Assembly: GCA_018398585.1 (NCBI GenBank)
Contig: JAGTTD010000001.1
Span: forward strand, 14,634,501 to 14,698,500
DNA: 64,000 nucleotides
From: Simmondsia chinensis
Lineage: Eukaryota > Streptophyta > Magnoliopsida > Caryophyllales > Simmondsiaceae
Reading direction: 5' to 3'
Part shown: one piece after another, positions 1-9,848 of the stretch
Position numbering within the stretch: the first letter of the stretch is position 1
Layout of the letters: each line of letters starts with the position of its first letter
Position numbers and translations under genes: made by a program
Notes under the pieces: generated by a model
The model's database searches: none
Told to the model about the DNA's origin: nothing
The model's input: the letters and a program-made list of their open reading frames with translations, nothing else

Positions 1-1158
1 ATGACTGTTAAGGACAAGTTTACAATACCAGTTATAGATGATTTGTTAGATGATTTGTATGAAGCTCAAGTCTTTTCCAAGTTGGATCTACGGCAAGGAC
101 ATCATCAAATTACAGTGGGAGAGCACGATGTCTATAAGACTGCATTTCAGACACATCATGGACACTTTGAGTTTGTGGTCATGCCATTTGGCTTGACAAA
201 CGCCCCAACAACATTTCAGGCTCTCATGAACGATGTCTTCAAACAATTTCTTGGGAAATTTATGTTGGTTTTCTTTGATGACATTCTGATTTACAGTGCA
301 TCTTTCGAGGAGCATTTGAAGCATTTGAAGGAGGTGTTTTTGGTCATGCGGGAGCATAAGTTGTACGCTTAGTTGGCCAAGTGTTCTTTTGCTCAAACTC
401 ATTTGGAATATCTTGGCCATGTGATCTCTTGTGAAGGAGTTGCCACTGACCCGTCCAAAGTCCTAGCCATGAAAGAATGGGCTGTTCCGGTTACCTTGAA
501 ACAATTAAGAGGTTTTTTGGGTTTAACTGGCTATTACCACAAGTTTGTAGCCAATTATGGAGCTTTAGCCAAGCCCCTAACTGATCTGTTGAGGAAAGAC
601 TCATTCAGATGGTCTGAGGAAGCTCAAAAGGCATTTGATGCTCTTAAAGCTGCAATGTGTGGAGCACCAGTATTAGCAATGCCCGATTTCTCCTCAAGCT
701 TTGTTTTGGAGACTGATGAGTGTGGAAGTGGTGTTGGGGCAGTGTTAGCTCAGGGAGGAAGGCCTATAGCATGCCTTAGCCAAGCATTGAGTGCAAAGCA
801 CCAAGCTCTTTTCACGTATGAGAAGGAGTATCTTGCAATCTTGCTTGCGGTTGAAAAGTGGAGGCATTATTTGGATGGGCATCATTTTGTCATTAAGACT
901 GATCATCAGAGTCTTAAGCACTTGTTAGAGCAGAAAATTATCACAAGGATTCAAAGAAAGGGGCTGATGAAGATGTTGGGGCTCGATTATGACATTGAGT
1001 ACAAGAAAGGGAAGGAGAACTTGGCCGTAGATGCACTGTCATGCAGGTTTGAGGACTATGAGCAGGGTTTTCTTGGAGCCATTTCAGTGATTCTCCTGCT
1101 TGGATGGAAGAGTTACATCAGTCCTATGAGAATGACCACTTTACACAGGAATGTATAG
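1..1158 (+). pseudogene. G1 reverse transcriptase and RNase H
   Basis: This copies the element's RNA into DNA and degrades the RNA strand. The RT palm is clear: a [15 protein letters not shown] block at about residues 59-73 and the catalytic FFDDILIYS box, a gypsy-type variant of Y-x-D-D, at about nt 271-297. A TAG at 370-372 breaks the frame just before KCSF. The same frame continues with the thumb (LRGFLGLTGYYHKF) and RNase H, where FVLETDECGSGVGAVLAQGG and KTDHQSLKHLL mark catalytic-domain blocks. The frame is lost near 1100-1158 in the linker to integrase. The start is cut by the window edge. Confidence 0.92.
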
Positions 1159-1199
1159 CCGCTGCCAGTGTGGGTAAGGCGAGCAATGTGGCTGCTGGT

Positions 1200-2162
1200 G
1201 CAGAAACCTCTGTGACCCGAGGCATTATCAGAATTCAAGGGAAGTTGTATATTGGCACCTCTACTGATCTTAGACACCAAGTTATCAGTGCTGCTCATGA
1301 TTCTTCGTGGGGAGGACATTCAGGCATATAGGGAACATATCAGAGGTTGAAGGTTCACTTCAGTTGTCCGGGAATGAAGAAAGAAGTGACTAACTTTGTG
1401 CAAAGTTGTGAGGTTTGCCAACAAACCAAACTGGGTGATCATAGATACCAAGGACTTCTCCAGCCCTTGCCTGTTCCATAGGGTATATGGCAACACATAA
1501 GTATGGATTTCATTGAGGGATTGCCTAAGTCAGAAGGGAAAGAGGTGATCTGGGTAGTAGTTGATAGATTCACTAAAACCGGGCATTTCATTGCTTTGGC
1601 TTGACCTGTGACTGCTGAGAAGTTAGCTCGTGTGTTTCTAGATAACATCTACAAGCTCCATGCATTGCCCTAATCCATAATTTCTGATAGGGACAAGCTC
1701 TTTACAAGTCGGTTTTGGAAGGAGTTATTTGTTCTCTTGGGAACGACCTTGGCCCTTAGTTCATCCTACCACCCTCAAACTGACAGTCAGACTGAGAGGG
1801 TCAACCAATGCATTGAGCAATACCTTAGAAGCATGGTGTTTAGTCATCCTAAGGTGTGGGGAAGATGGCTCTCTTTGGCGGAATTTTGGTATAATACTCA
1901 TTTCCATGCTTCAATTGGCACTACACCCTTCAAGGCATTGTATGGGTATGATCCTCCAACTCCCTTGATGTTGCAAGGAGCTGGGGCAAGTGTAGCTGAG
2001 GTAAATGAGCTGGTTCGGCCAAGGAAACATATTATGCAACAGCTGAAGCATAATCTCAGTCAATCCCAAGCCCGAATGAAGTGGTATGCAGATCGGAAGA
2101 GAGTTGATAGAAATTTTGATGTGGGAGATAAGGTATATCTGAAATTACAGCCGTATAGGTAA
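1200..2162 (+). pseudogene. G1 integrase
   Basis: This would insert the element cDNA into the host genome. The zinc-binding HHCC region is seen around 1310-1425, with H-S-G after a tryptophan-rich segment and the CEVCQQTK cysteine pair. The core follows with [13 protein letters not shown] near 1500, then SDRDKLFTSRFW and SYHPQTDSQTERVNQ near 1690-1810. Stops at 1329, 1480, about 1603, 1671 and 2160 interrupt it. Several stand where relatives in this window have glutamine, so CAG or CAA has become TAG or TAA. Confidence 0.9.
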
Positions 2163-2174
2163 TTTATAGCAGCA

Positions 2175-2537
2175 GTGAGGAAAAATGTCAAGCTTTGTGC
2201 AAGGTTTTTTGGGCCTTACAAGGTGTTGGAGAGACTTGGCAAGGTGGCCTACAAGTTGGAGCTTCCACCCGACTCTTATATTCACCCTGTCTTTCATGTG
2301 TCACTTCTTAAAAAGCAGGTTCATGATGGTCACAGCTCTTCCCCAAGTCCTTCAGAGGTAGGCTCTAACAGTTCGTTGATCTTACAGCCAGCTGTAGTAG
2401 AGGAGCTGATGCAGGGAGCAGCAGGAGATCCCAAAGGACAGAAAATTCGTGTTAGCTGGTGCAATTTGGATGAAACTTTTACCACTTGGGAGGAGAAGCG
2501 TTTTTTGTTGAGTCAATTTCCTTCTTTTCATTCTTGA
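2175..2537 (+). pseudogene. G1 integrase C-terminus with chromodomain-like tail
   Basis: This segment begins with the RFFGPYKVLERLGKVAYKLEL block and the HPVFHVSLLKKQV motif typical of plant chromovirus integrases. It ends with a chromodomain-like stretch (VSWCNLDETFTTWEE). In this family the chromodomain is thought to steer integration toward marked chromatin. The segment is open for 120 codons and ends 28 bases upstream of the PPT, the normal position for a gypsy pol stop. Confidence 0.85.
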
Positions 2538-2552
2538 GGACAAGAATGTTTT

Positions 2553-2565
2553 AAGGGGAGGGGAT
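2553..2565 (+). promoter_or_regulatory. Polypurine tract of G1
   Basis: AAGGGGAGGGGAT lies directly before the TG of the 3' LTR. In this family the PPT primes plus-strand DNA synthesis. G3 has the matching GGGAGGGGAT at the same position (52847-52856). Confidence 0.85.
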
Positions 2566-2916
2566 TGTTATGTTTCTTACTCGTTTTCAATGTAATAAGG
2601 TGCTTTATGCTTGTATTGTTTGAGTTGCGGTTTTGGCGCCAAGGTTAGTTAGGCGGTTGGTCTTGTTAGTCTTCTTTGGCGGCTGGCCTGTTTGAGTCGG
2701 TTAAGAGTTGTTCTTGGTCCAATGTATCTAGTTTCCCTTAAATAGGTTGATCATGTGTAATTTCAATTCATTCAATGAAAATATCAATCAATCTCTTTGA
2801 GATTAGCTTTCTTTTTCTCATCTAATTCTCTCTATTTTATCATCTCCTTCATTTCTTTCTCATCCCAAACTCTCTTAGTCTTAGCTTACATTTGCGATTT
2901 AATCACAATTGTAACA
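2566..2916 (+). repeat. 3' LTR of G1
   Basis: A 351-bp LTR starts with TGTTATG after the PPT and ends with TTGTAACA, so its ends are TGTT and AACA. No partner LTR is in the window, so the ends come from the PPT and termini only. The 3' part is rich in TCTC and CATTTC, as in other plant LTR leader regions. Confidence 0.75.
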
Positions 2917-3123
2917 ACCTTATGCGTGATTGGATAGTCGGTTAGTCAAATGGGTTGTGTGGTTTAAAGCTTGGTCTACCATTTTTGATCCGATTAACTG
3001 TAATAGTCTTTTCACTAGCCGGGGGTTCAATTGAGAGACACCCCTATTGATGCAAAATAAGGCCTCCTTTAATTTAGAGATGTTATTTGTGAGAATGGTT
3101 GTACCTTTGAAAATGGTGGGGAT
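2917..3123. other. Spacer between G1 and the next LTR
   Basis: No gene is seen. The last bases (AATGGTGGGGAT, 3112-3123) look like a polypurine tract, so this may be the 3' untranslated end of a retroelement whose body has been lost. Confidence 0.35.
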
Positions 3124-3800
3124 TGTTGATGTATTTTCAAAATGAGAATTGTTAATGAAGTGTTTGAGATTTGTCCCGATGTTATTTAAAGTGTTTTTTA
3201 CATGTATAGGATGTGTGTCGACACACAATCTTATAAAACGAAAATGCAGAGTTGTGTGTCGACACACAGAGCCCGTGTGTCGACACACAATCTTACAAAA
3301 ACACATGGAACAAAGCTATGTGTCGATACGCAAGGCTAGTTTTTTGTAGTTTAGGCTCGCAGCTTTTCCCTATTTTTGGCGCCCCTTTTTGAGGTGTTTC
3401 TTGTGACGTATCTCTTCGTCATTTTCATATATATTCTCCCATGTGATCAGATTTATACATACTTGAAGGAATTATAAAAAGTGAGAAAGAATATTGTGAG
3501 AACTTGTGATATTATTATTGAAAGTTATTGGGCAAAACACCATTCTCATTCATCTCTTTTTTCTCTCCCTTTACACACTTTCACTTCATTGTTTTGGTTG
3601 TCGTTGTATCCCCAAGACTATTTCCTATATTGAAATAAGTCTTAAGGAAAGTGACTACACGGCCTCGACACCTGAGATCTCTAGGATACCTATTCTTGCG
3701 AGTTTTGCAAGAGTTTACACCAACAAAAAGTCCAAATCATGGGACCAACTCGCTATTTGTAGTCGAGTAATGCAATCCTTATGTAATGGATTTTGTAACA
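3124..3800 (+). repeat. Probable LTR of an otherwise missing retrotransposon
   Basis: A candidate 677-bp LTR begins TGTTGATG directly after a PPT-like tract and ends TTTTGTAACA, giving matching TGTT/AACA ends. It contains three TGTGTGTCGACACACA-type palindromes (3212-3289). No second copy is present in the window, so this is inferred from ends and context. It lies just upstream of the BSK fragment and may be what cut off that gene's 5' part. Confidence 0.4.
3212..3289. repeat. Cluster of TGTGTGTCGACACACA palindromes
   Basis: Perfect 16-bp palindromes lie at 3212-3227 and 3253-3268. A 14-bp one (GTGTGTCGACACAC) lies at 3275-3288, and a mutated copy at about 3319. Spacing is irregular (about 41 and 22 bp). 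All sit inside the candidate LTR. Confidence 0.9.
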
Positions 3801-3970
3801 AGGTCGAGTTTTCAAAATTGTTTTTAAATCTTATGTTCGTGAAAAATTGAATTAATGGTGATACTATCATTACTTTTTACACCCATCTGATAGTTTAAAA
3901 GTACCTAATGGTGATAGATTTTGACCAACCATCATGCACAATTGTTGTGCTGCCGCTACTTGAAAAAATT

Positions 3971-4057
3971 GGCGAAGCATGTTTGAGAACTGATCTTACT
4001 GCTATGCATAAGATACTTGAAAAAATTGGCTACAAGAATGATGAGGGTATGACAGAG
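3971..4057 (+). pseudogene. BSK pseudogene exon A
   Basis: It reads GEACLRTDLTAMHKILEKIG and then YKNDEGMTE, a conserved segment at the start of the BSK TPR region. It ends GAG followed by GTCATT, a usable donor. The upstream edge is unclear: an ACTTGAAAAAATTGGC string sits on both sides of the block, at about 3959 and 4015, hinting at a small local duplication or conversion. Confidence 0.72.
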
Positions 4058-4171
4058 GTCATTATTATGTTGTCATATACATGATATAGTGAATTTATTA
4101 CTTAGATATCTTGAGGATTGCTTTTTCTATTACTCAGGTATCTTAATGCTTCAATATTTACAATGAGATAC

Positions 4172-6023
4172 CCAACAACAACAACAACAATAACAAACAC
4201 AATGCCTTAAGGGCTCTCGCATATGCAAATTCTGGGGGAGGAGGGGGTGGGATGTATGCGGCCTTACCCCTTCAAAGGGAGGTTGTGTCCGAAGACCCCC
4301 AACCTGAGAAGTATAAAAACATGAAAACATCTAAGCATAAGAGCATACAAACAATGCCACAGAGAAAGCATATAGAAAGTCTAAAGCAGCAATAAGCAAT
4401 AAAGCGACAAAGTGATAGAACTATAAGGAACCAACACACAACAATAGCACATAGTATAGTCAAACAGGCATACATATAAGCCTAAGAGTGCTAGTGCTAG
4501 CATAGTTGTGCCCCTCTATCCTAAACCGCTATATTTGCTACACTTATGCTAACTCTCCATTCAGCTCTATCTAGGGCCATCTCCTCATTTAGGTAGAGGC
4601 GGGTGAGATCATGTTGAATTGTCTCCATCCAACTCTTCTTTGGCCTGCCTCTCCCTCTCCCGTTTGTAATATGGAGTTGTTCGCATCTCCTGACAGGAAT
4701 AGTGATCGGTCTCCTCCTAATATGCCCAAACCACCAGAAACATTGCTCTCTTAGCTTGTCATTGATTGGAGCCATGCCCAATTTGCTTTTTATAACTTTA
4801 TTTCTAATCTTATCCTTACTTGTGTGTTCACACATTGACCGCAATATCCTGATTTTTGCCACCTTCAACTTCGATGTATGATGCCGTTCAACTGGCCAAC
4901 ACTTCACATCGTAAGACATTGCTGGTCTCACTATCGCCTTTTAATAGTTTCCCTTTAACTTTAATGGGAACTTTTTATCACATAGTAATGCAGAGGCCAT
5001 CCTTCATTTATGCCAACCTACTTTAATCCGCTTGTTGACATTTGCATCAACTTCACCGTCTTGCTGCACATGGAACCCAAGAATTTAAAACAATCTTTCT
5101 TTGGTATGCACTCCGATCCAATCTTTATGTCTTCTATACTTAGCCTGGTTTAGGTACAAAACTTGAATTCTATATACTCGGTCTTCGATCCACTAATTCA
5201 TAATCCTTTCTATTCCAGGCCGTTCTCCAAATTTCCAGCTGTTCATTCACTTATTCTCTGGACCCCCCTTAGCACTATATCATCTGCGAAAAACATGCAC
5301 CAAGGTGCACCCCCTTGGATGTGTCTAGTGGGCTCATCCATTATCAGAATGAACAAAAAGAGACCCAAGGTTAATCTTTTGGTGTACCCCTACCGTAATG
5401 GGGAAAGCATATGTCTCCCTTTCCGCTGTATGCACATTAATTAATGCGGCCTCGTACATATATTTAATAGTCGGATATAAGACAAGGGAATGCCTTTCCT
5501 CTCTAAAACCCTCCATAAGACCTCTCTTAGTACTCTATCATATGCCTTCTCCAAATCAATGAAACCATATGAAAATTATTTTGTCTATCTCTGTAGCACC
5601 CTATCAACTGCCTTAAAAGATGAATGACTTCTATCGTCGATCTACATTGGTTCTTTGAGACCCCTGTTTGTTGCTGTAACCTTCTTTTTATGACCCGCTC
5701 CCATAACTTCAGAATGTGGCCCATTAGTTTGATTCCCCTATATTTGGCACAACTCCGTATGTCGCCTTTGTTCCTATATATCGGAATTATGTGCTCTTTC
5801 TCTACTTGTCAGGCATCTTCTTATCTTAAATAATTTGTTTGAATAGTTTGATCAATGATCTGATGCCCTTATCTCCAATGCATTTTCATGCCTCAATGGG
5901 TATTCCATCTAGGCCGACTGCTTTACCCCTGTCCATCTTTTTCGAGGCTTCCCTGACTTCCTCAGGTGTAATCCGCCTATAGTAACAATGGTTCTGGTGC
6001 TCCTCAGATGCTCGTAGTTCCCC
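4172..6023 (-). mobile_element. RTE-type LINE, 5'-truncated, in BSK intron
   Basis: A minus-strand non-LTR retrotransposon. Its 3' end at left is a (TTG)n tail, seen as CAACAACAACAACAA from about 4172. Before that comes a GC-rich 3' UTR end and the C-terminal part of an RTE polyprotein. It is flanked by TACAATGAGATAC (4159-4171) and TACATTGAGATAT (6024-6036), a 13-bp target-site duplication with two mismatches. The endonuclease end is missing, so it is 5'-truncated, as usual for LINEs. Its 3' terminal 120 bases match the tails of the SINE-like copies at 26.7, 27.3, 33.9 and 56.3 kb. Confidence 0.85.
4521..6020 (-). pseudogene. RTE LINE reverse transcriptase
   Basis: Read from about 6020 downward. 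Blocks are RGKAVGLDGIPIEA, then MPDK and KSTXFRYIGTK, MGHILKLWERVIKRRLQQQT, a catalytic FFADDIVL box at about 5270-5290, and the C-terminal GRGRGRPKKSWMETIQHDL block ending near 4521. These are hallmarks of plant RTE elements. Several stops and frameshifts make it non-coding. The 3' UTR runs from 4520 to 4172. Confidence 0.85.
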
Positions 6024-6037
6024 TACATTGAGATATC

Positions 6038-6515
6038 TTGATGTTTGAAAATTTTATTATTTAGGTATCCTCTACTTGGAATGCCATGAATTTTTCACTA
6101 AAGAATATTGAGTTAGCACATAATTTTATCAATATATAGCCAAACTAAGCCTCAACACAATGAATTATTTCAGAGTTTGCCGATTTGTTTTTGAATAATG
6201 TTTCAGGACATATAATTTCCACAATACATCAATGGCCTAAGCTAATGTGATAGATGTACATTGTTGTAGTCACATGCCACACCAACATATTTTAACGAAA
6301 ATTCAGAATTTCGACAAAAACTTAGTTGATTCTTATAGAGGGTATTTCAAAATATCTCATTATATATATTAAAATATTCAGATATCTAGTACTAGATCCT
6401 AAAACCTAAAGCTATTTAAATAATAAACTGTAAAGCTTGTGAAATATATGGACATGTCACTAATGTTATGCATGATGGGTCCCCTATGTAGTATGTGTGG
6501 ATTTTTGCATTGCAG
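6038..6515. other. BSK intron sequence
   Basis: AT-rich sequence with no recognisable gene. Its first 50 bases resemble the sequence left of the RTE LINE (GATATCTTGA ... TTAGGTATC), so it is the other half of the intron the LINE entered. It ends in the acceptor of exon B. Confidence 0.6.
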
Positions 6516-6630
6516 CTTTCGTTTCAAGTGCGGACCAATCAAATGGGAGAAACATTATATTCTAGGAAGCAAGGTGACACTGCCTTCCGAGCCAAGGATT
6601 TTTTCTTCTGTCATAGATTATTACGCCCAA
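6516..6630 (+). pseudogene. BSK pseudogene exon B
   Basis: It begins after a canonical acceptor (TTTTGCATTGCAG) with LSFQVRTNQMGETLYSRKQG and continues DTAFRAKDF. One extra T in a T-run then shifts the frame, and the exon resumes as SSVIDYYAQ before the donor GTAAGC. Length is 115 nt, one more than 38 codons. Joined after exon A it restores E-LSFQ in phase 0, as expected for BSK genes. Confidence 0.78.
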
Positions 6631-6778
6631 GTAAGCCCAAGCAAAACAGTCATTCTCCATGTATTAATAGGCATGTCTTAGTCATGGCATAATGGTGACG
6701 GAGCTCAGTTTGTTAGCAAAAACAAAATTTAATAATATAAATTTTCGAAACTAAAAATAGTGAATTACAGTTATATTT

Positions 6779-7741
6779 ACAACAATTAATCTAAAAATAA
6801 CCCAACTATATGTTAATATTTCAAAAAATAACCCAACTCTAACTTTTCTATCAAAAAATAACCAAACTTTAAAATTAATATAAAAGTAATCCAACTCTAA
6901 GAATTTGATTTAAAAAATATTAAATTACGGTGCGTGGTATGATGCTCCAATAATATATTTTTCTTCTATGTATTTTTGGTTTTGCATGTTCTGTGTAGGG
7001 TTGCAAATGAGCAAAGCCAACTTGTGAGCTGGTTTGACTGGGCTCATTAAGGACTCGGCTAGGGTTTGTTTAAGCCAACTCAAGAGCCTGCTCGACTCCT
7101 TTAAGGGCGGCTCGTTTAAATAAACGAGCCTAATCAAATCGAGGCCGACTTGGCTCGGCCGGCTCACAATCTGCACGAGCTGGCTTGTTTATGAGCTGAT
7201 GAGTCGGCTTGATTATTGGCTTGCATGTGTAGATTGCGGAATTGAGTTACATGTATGTATTTTTTTTTTCCAATTTCCATGCATGATTTTTTTTTTTATC
7301 ACCATTTTTTGGAAATCGAAGTAACAATAATCATAAATTAGTATAACAAGCCTAATAAAGAAGCTTAAAAAGCCTAGTAAATGAGCCCAACGGAGTCGGT
7401 AAAGCTCAACGAGCCCGCTCACCAAATAATCAAGCCTAAATGATACCAACACCGAGCCAGTCTCATTTAGTAAACGAGCTGAGTCGACCATATATATGCA
7501 GTTCGGTTAGATAAATGATACCGATACCGAGTTAGCCTCATTTAATTAAAGAGCCAAGCCAAGCAAGCTATGTTTCGACTCAGCTTGGCTCAGCTCATTT
7601 GCAGCCCTAGTTCTCTGGTTATATTCCTTTGTTGTTTTGCTTGTTCTATGCCCGGGATATTGCTTTTTTGTGGGATTGTACTCAATTATAGAAAAAAAAA
7701 AACATAACATATAGTTGTGTTATTTTTAGATTAATTGTTGT
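6779..7741. mobile_element. Non-coding element with 37-bp inverted repeats (outer)
   Basis: 6779-6815 is repeated inverted at 7705-7741 with a single mismatch in 37 bp. Inside the left arm are loose tandem copies of AAAAATAACCCAACT. No transposase is present. A second element (6996-7609) lies inside it. The termini may extend a little further, since TATATTTA flanks both arms; the superfamily is not clear. Confidence 0.7.
6996..7609. mobile_element. hAT-type MITE nested in the outer element
   Basis: Terminal repeats are TAGGGTTGCAAATGAGC at left and the inverse of CTCATTTGCAGCCCTA at right. The flanks GTTCTGTG (6988-6995) and GTTCTCTG (7610-7617) form an 8-bp target-site duplication with one mismatch. 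The ends and internal GAGCCGAGCC-rich arms match a common plant hAT MITE type. It is 614 bp with no coding capacity. Confidence 0.82.
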
Positions 7742-8748
7742 TATATTTATAGGCAAAAATAATCCTTATTGGATAACTAAGCAGATAAATATGAAATTGA
7801 CTATGATACTGCTTCTATAAAACAAAAGGAACAAAATTATTTTAATAACAAAAATACAAATAACTGAAATATCCTATTGACTAAAAAGATATTATACTCT
7901 AATCCTCTCAAATAGCTTAACAAAATCTAATAAAATATCATGTCTTGTATAATCATTAGCTCTCTTCTTGGGTGATGTAATGGATGGGATCTAAGTGTTA
8001 TGGGAACCATTATGTAACATATAGTAGTTGTATTGGGTGTTTGTTAACCATGAGGTGATTTTAAGCCATCCCCTGACAAAATATTGAATAAGTTGTATGA
8101 TTATTAATTTAATGCCTCTTTTATGTAATCACATTTACTAGTGTTGATAAATGTGCCTAAGGGCGAGTGACCAAGAGTAATTTCCGAAGAACAAAGATTC
8201 ACACCTTGACGTAAATCTGGGCAGCCTCTTTGATTGACCGAGTACCATGCTAAACCTAGCAAGCGAATAACATAATTCGCATATGCCGAGTAAGGAATGC
8301 TTAATATTATGAGTAGTCAGGCTGTACTAGATGACTTAGTCTATTTATTCGACTGTTCTCCCCATCTTTAACATACTTGGTTTGAAGGTTAAGACATTGT
8401 AAATAAGAAGGTGCTCCCATCATCCAAAGGGGACACACAAGAGCACTATCACAAAAAGAGGAAGAAAAATAGTATCGCCTTGCTAGTGGAGCTTGAGATT
8501 GGCTTCGCTTATCCAAAGAACCCATTGGAAGCAACTAGTGTGTTTGAATGAGTAAAATACAACATATATATGTATTATGAAAACCATTAAACAACAATTA
8601 TGTAACGATCCATTGCATAATAGCTAGCTCAAAATCCGGTACGTAACAACCACAAATTTATTATATGCTATGTCAGTATGTCTGGGTTGTGGCGTGCGCT
8701 AATTATAAGCGATCATCTAGTAATATGTTTTATACTTCTCTCACGCAA
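7742..8748. other. BSK intron, distal part
   Basis: About 1 kb with no gene I recognise. A stretch near 8160-8330 is less AT-rich but shows no family match from memory. It ends at the damaged acceptor of BSK exon C. Confidence 0.5.
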
Positions 8749-8980
8749 TTCATCACTGGTGGCACCAAGGTGTCACAAACGGTATACATAAGGCGGTGCT
8801 TGTCGTATTTGATGAGCGATAAGGCGCAGGAAGCACACGAGATGCAGTACAAACGTAGGGAGTGTCCCAGAGTGGCACATTGCATACCATCTCCAGGCAG
8901 CTGCGCTTTTCAGCCTTGGGATGGAAAATGATGCCCAAGAAGCACTCAAAAGAGCAGCCACTTTGGAAGCCAACCACTGA
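8749..8980 (+). pseudogene. BSK pseudogene terminal exon C
   Basis: It reads FITGGTKVSQTVYIRRCLSY, then LMSDKAQEA, then small deletions. In another frame it continues [37 protein letters not shown] and a TGA at 8978-8980. This is the C-terminal TPR end of BSK proteins. The base pair before the exon is AA in CTCACGCAA, where AG would be expected, so the acceptor appears destroyed. Confidence 0.78.
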
Positions 8981-9169
8981 ATGAGTAAAGAATTAAAGAA
9001 AGGTAGAAAGATTATTTTTCCAATTTGTTCAATGGAAAAGGAGAGACAAACATTTCCCTATAGGAGAACTCGAGTTGTTGGAGGAGAAATGTAACTACTG
9101 TTATTATTGGCTTATCAAAACTGAGGAAGTCGGGAATGTGTAGAAGAAGATGCATAGGGTAGCGCAATC

Positions 9170-9848
9170 GGACCAGATAGTCAACCCATTAAGGCATGGA
9201 GAGACATTGGACAGAAAGGTATAAGTTGGTTGACTAAACAATTCAACCTAATTCTTTAAGATAAGAAGATGCCTGAGAAGTGGAAGAAAAGCACCCTCAT
9301 ATTGATCTATAAGAACAAAGGCCATATTCAGAATTGTGCCAACTATAGGGGGTAAAACTAATGAGCCATACTATGAAACTATGGGAGCGGGTCAGAGAAG
9401 AGCCTAAGGCAACAAGTAGGTGGATTTACACCTAATAGATCTACGATGGATGTGATATATCTCCTAAGGCGTACTATTGAGTACTATAGAAGTAAACAAA
9501 AGGATCTACACATGGTCTTCATTGATTTGGAGAAGGTATATGATAGATTGTTAAGAGAGGTGCTATGGAGAGTTTCGGAGAAAAAGGGCATCTTCGTAGC
9601 ATATATTCGGGTCATTAAAGACATGTATGAAGGTGCATTGTGATTTGATGGCCGTTGCTTTAATGTTCCTTTATTGTCTGGTTTGCTTTCCGTTTCTTGC
9701 TTCTTGCTTTTTTTCAAAGAGTTGGGGCACTCAAACACAGCTTCTCTTCTGGGTAAAACCCTAAAGAGGCAAGGTTGTGTAAATCTTTCCCCCACACCCT
9801 GTTTAGGCGGGAGTCCTTGTGGCACTGGTACGGTTGTTGTTGTTGTAT
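9170..9848 (+). mobile_element. RTE LINE fragment, internally deleted
   Basis: Plus-strand RTE reverse transcriptase remnants read GISWLTKQFN, KKMPEKWKKSTLILIYKNKG, NCANYRG, MSHTMKLWERV, then DLHMVFIDLEKVYDR and IRVIKDMYEGAL (9446-9643). The frame then stops and, after about 80 unrelated bases, the element's 3' tail appears at 9720-9848: GGCGGGAGTCCTTGTGGCAC and a TTGTTGTTGTTGT end. The palm with FADD and the C-terminus are missing, so a large internal deletion or a second insertion has occurred. Confidence 0.82.

Larger units (their letters stand above)
1..2916 (+). mobile_element. Ty3/gypsy retrotransposon G1, 3' half, decayed
   Basis: The window opens inside the pol gene of a plant Ty3/gypsy element. 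In order it holds reverse transcriptase, RNase H, integrase and a C-terminal chromodomain-like segment, then a polypurine tract and a 3' LTR. Integrase after RNase H is the gypsy order, and the chromodomain points to the chromovirus side of the family. At least seven in-frame stops (for example at 370, 1156, 1329, 1671 and 2160) and a frame change near 1100-1160 show it is dead. Its 5' half lies outside the window. It belongs to the same broad family as G2 and G3 near 45-53 kb, but its LTR differs from that of G3. Confidence 0.93.
3971..8980 (+). pseudogene. Brassinosteroid-signalling kinase (BSK) family pseudogene, 3' part
   Basis: Three blocks on the plus strand translate to consecutive parts of the C-terminal TPR region of plant BSK proteins, which are membrane-associated receptor-like cytoplasmic kinases that pass the brassinosteroid signal from BRI1. 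The blocks are in the correct order and orientation and are separated by intron-like DNA. Exon A ends GAG before GT, exon B begins after TTTTGCATTGCAG and ends CAA before GTAAGC, and exon C ends in TGA. The kinase domain and all upstream exons are missing and their place is taken by LTR sequence. A one-base insertion in exon B, indels in exon C and a lost acceptor make it dead. Both introns carry transposons. The assignment is from remembered family sequence. Confidence 0.75.
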
